From: UBA931 sp036825435
GTDB taxonomy: Bacteria > Pseudomonadota > Gammaproteobacteria > Burkholderiales > Casimicrobiaceae
Length of the DNA: 27,765 bases
Assembly: GCA_036825435.1 (NCBI GenBank)
Contig: DAISYG010000020.1
Span: 1-27,765 of the forward strand
Direction of reading: 5' to 3'
Shown here one piece after another: positions 23,620 through 27,765 of the stretch (position 1 is the stretch's first letter; each line of letters begins with the position of its first letter). A program made the position numbers and the translations under genes. The notes under the pieces are model-generated. The model was not told the origin of the DNA. It did not search any database and saw only the letters and a program-made list of their open reading frames with translations.

Positions 23620-24705
23620 TCAAATCATCAGCACCATCAGATAGGCACCAAACAAAGCCAGATGCGCTGCCCCGTTGAGCGCGTTGGTTTTGCCGGTCGA
23701 GAACGAATTTTGTGCCAGCAATAGCGCACATAGCAAAATGACGATGTTGGCTGTGGACAAACCGAACACCAGCTCTTTTCCGGTGAGTAGTGCGATCAGT
23801 GTTACCGCAGGTACCGTCAGCGAAATGGTTGCCAGCACCGAGCCCAAATATAGATTGATGGCGCGCTGTAGTTTATTGCGCAGCACCGATTGCAATGCGC
23901 CCAAGCCTTCCGGCGACAGCACCAGAAGCGCGACCAGAAAACCGGTCACTTGAGCGGGTGCGTTCATCGCTGACAACAGTTTATCGAGAGGCATCGCGTT
24001 GAGCTTGGTTAGCGCGACCACGAAAATAAGGTGACCAATCAACCAAGTCGTATGCCAGATATTGCCGTGCGCCGAAGGCTTGCCATGATGGTCAGTGGGG
24101 TCTTCGTCCTCATGTTCGTACACGAAAAGTGATTGGTGCGTGCGCGTCTGAATGATCAGAAAAACGCCGTACATTGCCGCTGAAATCACCGACACCATGA
24201 TTTTTTGCCCGGCGGTGAACGTGCCTTGATCGCTGATAGCAGAAGGCAATACGAGAACGATGAACGCCAGTGGAAGAATACCGGTCAAATACTGTTTGGC
24301 GCTGCCCAGATTAAACGATTGCGTAGCAAACTTGCGCCCGCCGAGCAAAAGCGAAACGCCAATAAGGCCCGCCATTACAATCATGATGACTGAGTACAGC
24401 GTATCGCGCATCAGTGTTGGGCCTGCATCGCCGCTCATCATCAACGCCGAAATCAGACTGACTTCAAGCACCGTGATGGAAAGCGTCAGCACCAGCGAAC
24501 CATATGGTTCGCCGAGACGGTGGGCGAGCACGTCGGCGTGGCGCACGACACTGAACGCGCTGTACACAATCGCCGCCAGCGCCAGCAGGTTGATCACCGC
24601 AATCAGCGCAAAGTATTCGGTATTGCGGAAAAAAAGCAGAATCAATAACGCCGGAATGGCGAGGAAAAGCGAATATTCTTTATGTCTGGTATGCGTTTGA
24701 GCCAT
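23620..24705 (-). CDS. chaA: Calcium/proton antiporter, ChaA-type (CaCA family)
   Basis: An inner-membrane antiporter that exchanges Ca2+ (in ChaA also Na+ or K+) for protons. The two CaCA alpha-repeats are visible: G-E-P-Y-G-S-L-V-L-T-L-S with I-T-V-L-E-V-S-L (65-84), and the second with S-P-E-G-L-G-A-L-Q and N-L-Y-L-G-S-V-L-A-T-I-S-L-T. The essential acidic residues are kept (Glu in T-V-L-E and in S-P-E-G). The central loop is rich in Glu, Asp and His (Y-E-H-E-D-E-D-P-T-D-H-H), as is common in the family. About ten hydrophobic segments are present. AGGAGG lies about six bases before the ATG. It is the last gene of the - strand series; expression from its own promoter is likely, since 105 bases separate it from the LOG gene. 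Confidence 0.88.
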   Translation of the reverse strand: MAQTHTRHKEYSLFLAIPALLILLFFRNTEYFALIAVINLLALAAIVYSAFSVVRHADVLAHRLGEPYGSLVLTLSITVLEVSLISALMMSGDAGPTLMRDTLYSVIMIVMAGLIGVSLLLGGRKFATQSFNLGSAKQYLTGILPLAFIVLVLPSAISDQGTFTAGQKIMVSVISAAMYGVFLIIQTRTHQSLFVYEHEDEDPTDHHGKPSAHGNIWHTTWLIGHLIFVVALTKLNAMPLDKLLSAMNAPAQVTGFLVALLVLSPEGLGALQSVLRNKLQRAINLYLGSVLATISLTVPAVTLIALLTGKELVFGLSTANIVILLCALLLAQNSFSTGKTNALNGAAHLALFGAYLMVLMI

Positions 24706-24810
24706 CCATGTCCTCCTGTTGAAGGGCGTTATTATGCCGCAAGAACGGTTCGCTGAAAGCGGGTGTTGACGATATTTTTCAGATGGATATAAGGAAGGTT
24801 TTTGGAGGAG

Positions 24811-25407
24811 TTAGCGGATTGGTAAACGTCGCCGCGAAACTTTTTCCGTCCAATCGCCTTCAATCGGGCGGTGGTTTTTCATGGAATGAAGCAATACGTC
24901 TGGTGCGTTTTCGACATGCAGCATGCGAACGTGTTCTTCCAGCACGAACCCCTGCTTTACCAGATGATGCATCATGGTCAGCAGCGGATCGAAGAAACCT
25001 GCCACATTGAGCAGACCGATCGGTTTGCGGTGAATATGCAGTTGCGCCCAGGTGATGATCTCGAACAGTTCGTCGAGCGTGCCAAAGCCGCCCGGGAGCG
25101 CGACAAAACCGTCCGCTTTTTCTTCCATCAACGCTTTGCGCTCGTGCATGGAATCGACAACGATCATCGTTTGTGCATCCGGGTGCGCCAATTCCTTTTC
25201 CGCCATGAAACTGGGAATGATGCCAAACGTGCTGCCATTGTTGGCGAGCACGGCGTCTGCAACCGCGCCCATCAGGCCGACCTGTCCGCCGCCCCAGATC
25301 AGTTCGATATGTTCTTGAGCTAAAGCGCGACCGAATTGGATAGCCGCTTCAACATACGCCGGATTCGCGCCATGTGCTGCGCCGCAGAAAACACAGAGAG
25401 ATTTCAT
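24811..25407 (-). CDS. LOG-family protein (TIGR00730), nucleotide phosphoribohydrolase
   Basis: LOG-family enzymes hydrolyse nucleoside 5'-monophosphates; some members release cytokinin bases, others act on general nucleotides. The diagnostic motifs P-G-G-F-G-T-L-D-E (105-113) and M-H-E-R-K (87-91) are intact, and the N-terminal C-V-F-C-G and W-G-G-G-Q-V-G-L-M-G fit the Rossmann-like fold. The 198-residue length is typical. The next gene upstream on this strand is the broken L,D-transpeptidase. A bacterial cytokinin role should not be assumed. Confidence 0.9.
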   Translation of the reverse strand: MKSLCVFCGAAHGANPAYVEAAIQFGRALAQEHIELIWGGGQVGLMGAVADAVLANNGSTFGIIPSFMAEKELAHPDAQTMIVVDSMHERKALMEEKADGFVALPGGFGTLDELFEIITWAQLHIHRKPIGLLNVAGFFDPLLTMMHHLVKQGFVLEEHVRMLHVENAPDVLLHSMKNHRPIEGDWTEKVSRRRLPIR

Positions 25408-25450
25408 GATGGTTCTCGAAAGGGTAGATTGCCGTGATCAAGCAAGTATA

Positions 25451-26205
25451 TCAATGGACAACATATTTTTTCTGTTTGACTGAAATGTCGGGCGGTATGC
25501 GCTTTTCTTCAAACGCATCGTAGCCCGGTTTCAATTGTTGCCAAAACGAATACCACGCGTTGTCTTTGTGCTGCGCCAATGCTTGATCGCTCAGATGAAA
25601 CGGAAAGGCGTGAACATCGACCATCTTTTGTCCATTTCGCAAGGCTGCGTCGAGCAGCGCATAAATCTGTTCAATGTTGTCGTCGCCCATCGCGTAGCAG
25701 CCGATAGAAACGCAGCGACCATGTACCATCAACGCGCTGCCTGTACGCAGGTGCGCGCGGTCGTAAGCGTTGGGATAGCCGAGGTCAAAAGAAAGATGGT
25801 AACTGCTGTAAGGGTTCATCCGCTGCGCGTTGACATGGTAAAACCCTTCGGGCGCTTGTTCATCACCTTTGCGGAGTTTGGGGCCGAGCTTCCCCGAAAA
25901 ATAACAGATCGGGTATTCGCGGATAAAACAAAACGATCATCACTCCCACGCACCCAGGCTTCCAATGTTTTTTCCTGCTTGAAAATGCGCAGAAAAACCG
26001 GCGCGCCCAGCGTCAGATTTTTTTGCGCCAGTGCCTGTTGCAATTCGGGCGTGACACGCTTGATTGCATCAAGCGAACGTTTCGATTGCGGAAGTTGCGC
26101 GGATACAGAGGAAAGTGTCAGCGCGAACAGAAAAGCGTACACGAATGCAAATAATGCCCAACGCGGCAGTCTAACCGAGGCGAGTATCCCAGTTTTCCGT
26201 TTCAT
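25451..26205 (-). pseudogene. YafK-type L,D-transpeptidase, interrupted by a one-base frameshift
   Basis: YafK (DpaA/LdtF) proteins are periplasmic YkuD-domain enzymes acting on peptidoglycan and its link to lipoprotein. The N-terminal part (from ATG 26205) has a signal peptide or membrane anchor (hydrophobic about 12-32, ending S-S-V-S-A) and runs to W-V-R-G-S-D-D-R-F-V. The rest is in another frame: R-E-Y-P-I-C-Y-F-S-G-K-L-G-P-K-L, E-G-F-Y, then the catalytic H-G-R-C-V-S-I-G-C-Y-A-M with active-site Cys. The frames join near 25920-25935, in a run of A residues (aaaacaaaac), where one missing base restores a continuous protein. So the gene lost one base, or the assembly has an error. Its start overlaps the end of the MOSC gene by 35 bases. 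Confidence 0.8.
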
Positions 26206-26808
26206 GGTTTTCCAGCCGGCGCGTAAACAATTTTTTCCAGGAATCCGATAGTTCGGGAAGCGCTGCCAGCGCGGATAAAAGTGCCGGATCCAGCAAACGA
26301 TTGTCAATAACGGAAAGCACGCGCGCCAGCGTCCATGTCGGATTGGGACGCGCGACAAGTGTGAGTGCATCACCTGCTGCCATTTCACCTTCTTCGAGAA
26401 CACGATAATACCAACCGGCTCTCCCGCAAGTTTGTACATCGCGCGCCATCGTTGAATGTTGGAAACGAACGTTCAGTGTTCGACACGGTTGGCGCCCTTG
26501 TGAAACCTGCAGCGTCACCGTGCCGATACGCACGATGTCACCGATACACAGATGTTCTTCGGTCATGCCAACGGTTGAAATGTTTTCACCGAACGCGCCG
26601 ACTTGTTGCAACGCAGATGCGTCGGGTAGCAGTTGACGCCAGTACGCGTAATGATCGAAAGGGTAGTGATGCAGTGCTTTGTCGCGTCCGCCATGGTGTT
26701 TTTTGTCACCTTGATCATCACGGTATCGCCGAACGATAACGGTTGCACCGTGCCGGTCGACACCGCATCAACGGTGGCAAGAAAACGAATCGGCTCAACG
26801 TGACTCAT
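26171..26808 (-). pseudogene. YiiM-type MOSC protein gene with internal deletion and frameshift
   Basis: MOSC proteins use the molybdenum cofactor; E. coli YiiM helps detoxify N-hydroxylated bases. The N-terminal frame (from ATG 26808) reads through S-T-G-T-V-Q-P-L-S-F-G-D. The main frame resumes with D-D-Q-G-D-K-K-H-H-G-G-R-D-K-A-L-H-H-Y-P-F-D-H-Y, then G-A-F-G-E-N-I-S-T, V-S-Q-G-R-Q-P-C (likely cofactor Cys) and the C-terminal YiiM 3-alpha domain. Between the two parts, around 26711-26735, about 20 residues are missing, including the S-x-I-x-K region usual in YiiM, and the frame changes. A simple one-base error does not explain both. The C-terminal part could still be made from an internal start (ATG 26611), but it would lack the H-H-G-G region. 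It follows dat by 15 bases. Confidence 0.75.
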
Positions 26809-26823
26809 GATTGTGTGTTTATC

Positions 26824-27681
26824 TTACGCGCGTGGTTGCGGCTTTTGCGTTTGGTAATACGCCCACATTTTTTTGAATACCTCGCCGGGAATGCCATTGC
26901 CGACAGGTTTGCCATCGAGCGAAGTAATGGCCAACACTTCTTTACCCGAAGACGTGAGCCACAACTCATCCGCGTTATCCACTTCGGCGCGGCTGATTGG
27001 GCGTTGCTTGACGGGGATGCCGAGCGTTGCCGCGAATTCGAGCACGGCATCAAACGAGATGCCCGGCAGGATGCAATGATCTTCAGGCGGTGCGATGATT
27101 ACACTGTTTTTGACCACCATTACATTTGCGGTCGATCCTTCGGTGAGGAAACCATCGCGGAATAAAATCGTTTCAACGGCACCCGCCTCTGCGGAAATCT
27201 GACGTAGCAAAACGTTGCCCATCAATGAAATGGATTTGATGTTGCAACGCAACCAACGAAAGTCTTCCGCCGAAACACAGTCAACGCCGCGCTCGATTTC
27301 TTCCCGACTCGGCGACTTCAGTGGATTGCTCATCATGAAAATCGTCGGCGCGATACCTTTGGGGAACGGGTGATCACGCGGCGCAATACCGCGTGTGATG
27401 TGCAGATAAATCGCCTGTTGGTCGAAGTCAGCACGGTCGATCATCGTTTGAATGAGTGTTTGCCATTCGGCGCTTGTTTTCGGATTGGCAATGTGCACTG
27501 CCGCCAAGCTGTTTTCCAATCGCCGTAAGTGTTCCTTCATACGGAACGGTTGGCGGTGGAACACGGGGATAACCTCATAAACGCCATCGCCGAAAATAAA
27601 ACCGCGATCAAGCACAGAAATTTTTGCTTGTGACAGCGGCAGAAATTCACCGTTCAAAAAAACAATGGGGTCGTGTGTCAT
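26824..27681 (-). CDS. dat: D-amino acid aminotransferase (class IV, PLP)
   Basis: This enzyme interconverts D-alanine and other D-amino acids with 2-oxo acids, feeding peptidoglycan precursors. The catalytic lysine is Lys149 in R-W-L-R-C-N-I-K-S. PLP contact Glu181 is in L-T-E-G-S-T-A-N-V. Carboxylate-binding residues R102 and H104 in A-P-R-D-H match the D-amino acid transaminase pattern of Bacillus and separate it from branched-chain enzymes and 4-amino-4-deoxychorismate lyase. D-R-G-F-I-F-G-D-G-V-Y-E-V (25-37) is also diagnostic. Length 285 is normal. A weak TATAAA lies 14 bases upstream of the ATG on this strand. In many betaproteobacteria dat follows dacC. Confidence 0.93.
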   Translation of the reverse strand: MTHDPIVFLNGEFLPLSQAKISVLDRGFIFGDGVYEVIPVFHRQPFRMKEHLRRLENSLAAVHIANPKTSAEWQTLIQTMIDRADFDQQAIYLHITRGIAPRDHPFPKGIAPTIFMMSNPLKSPSREEIERGVDCVSAEDFRWLRCNIKSISLMGNVLLRQISAEAGAVETILFRDGFLTEGSTANVMVVKNSVIIAPPEDHCILPGISFDAVLEFAATLGIPVKQRPISRAEVDNADELWLTSSGKEVLAITSLDGKPVGNGIPGEVFKKMWAYYQTQKPQPRA

Positions 27682-27723
27682 GATGTTTTATTTCTTTATA
27701 ACGATCAATTAAACTTCCTAGAT

Positions 27724-27765
27724 TCAAGTACGAAGCGCAACGCGGTTAAATGGTCTCATAAAAAC
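27724..27765 (-). CDS. Possible 3' end of an upstream gene, cut by the window
   Basis: The - strand reads V-F-M-R-P-F-N-R-V-A-L-R-T and then a TGA at 27726-27724. It could be the C-terminus of a gene transcribed into dat, such as the carboxypeptidase gene dacC that often precedes dat. Thirteen codons are too few to assign, and a chance open frame is possible. Confidence 0.2.
   Translation of the reverse strand, partial: VFMRPFNRVALRT

Noticed and set aside
1..27765. CRISPR arrays, tRNA or rRNA genes, integrase or phage modules
   Set aside because: No regularly spaced direct repeats, cloverleaf-like sequences, rRNA stretches or transposase/integrase motifs were recognised in any frame.

Overview
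The window looks like a chromosomal segment of a Gram-negative proteobacterium. A type IVa minor-pilin operon, a TonB-dependent receptor, a CysZ-like protein, a tsaB-rimI-udg cluster, and a long topoisomerase III with zinc fingers and a lysine/alanine tail together favour Betaproteobacteria or a close gammaproteobacterial relative. Base composition is moderate. I cannot name the genus. I see no rRNA, tRNA, CRISPR array, transposase or phage gene.

Left part, + strand (about 200-8380): pilV, pilW, pilX and pilY1 form a minor-pilin/tip-adhesin operon. It is extended by an exported protein with seven RCC1-like repeats. A clear terminator closes the unit at 8402-8434.

Next, + strand (8444-13625): a second compact operon encodes a TonB-dependent outer-membrane receptor, a SAM-dependent methyltransferase, and a periplasmic binding protein, ATPase and permease of the ZnuABC class. 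A perfect 14-bp inverted repeat surrounds the predicted -10 element of its promoter. The binding protein has a Cys-Pro-Gly-His motif where ordinary zinc/manganese binding proteins carry their first metal-ligand motif, so the substrate is open. Facing it is a dmeF-type Co/Ni exporter, divergent from an RcnR/FrmR-family metal sensor with an AT-rich inverted-repeat operator between them. The block therefore joins probable metal uptake to metal efflux.

Middle (15007-22755): tsaB-rimI-udg (tRNA t6A synthesis, protein N-acetylation, uracil excision) on the + strand converges on a - strand series: topB, hemL, a 155-bp MITE-like repeat, cysZ and comF.

Right part (22756-27765): a divergent intergenic region with two imperfect dyads leads to a small heat-shock protein on the + strand, closed by a strong bidirectional terminator. 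The rest is on the - strand: dat (D-amino acid transaminase), a YiiM-type MOSC gene, a YafK-type L,D-transpeptidase gene, a LOG-family gene and a ChaA-type calcium/proton antiporter. The MOSC and L,D-transpeptidase genes are adjacent and both interrupted: the first by an apparent in-gene deletion with frame change, the second by a single-base frameshift.

The best candidates for something under-described are the TonB/methyltransferase/ABC metal operon with its palindromic promoter and the RCC1-like secreted propeller attached to the pilus-tip operon.
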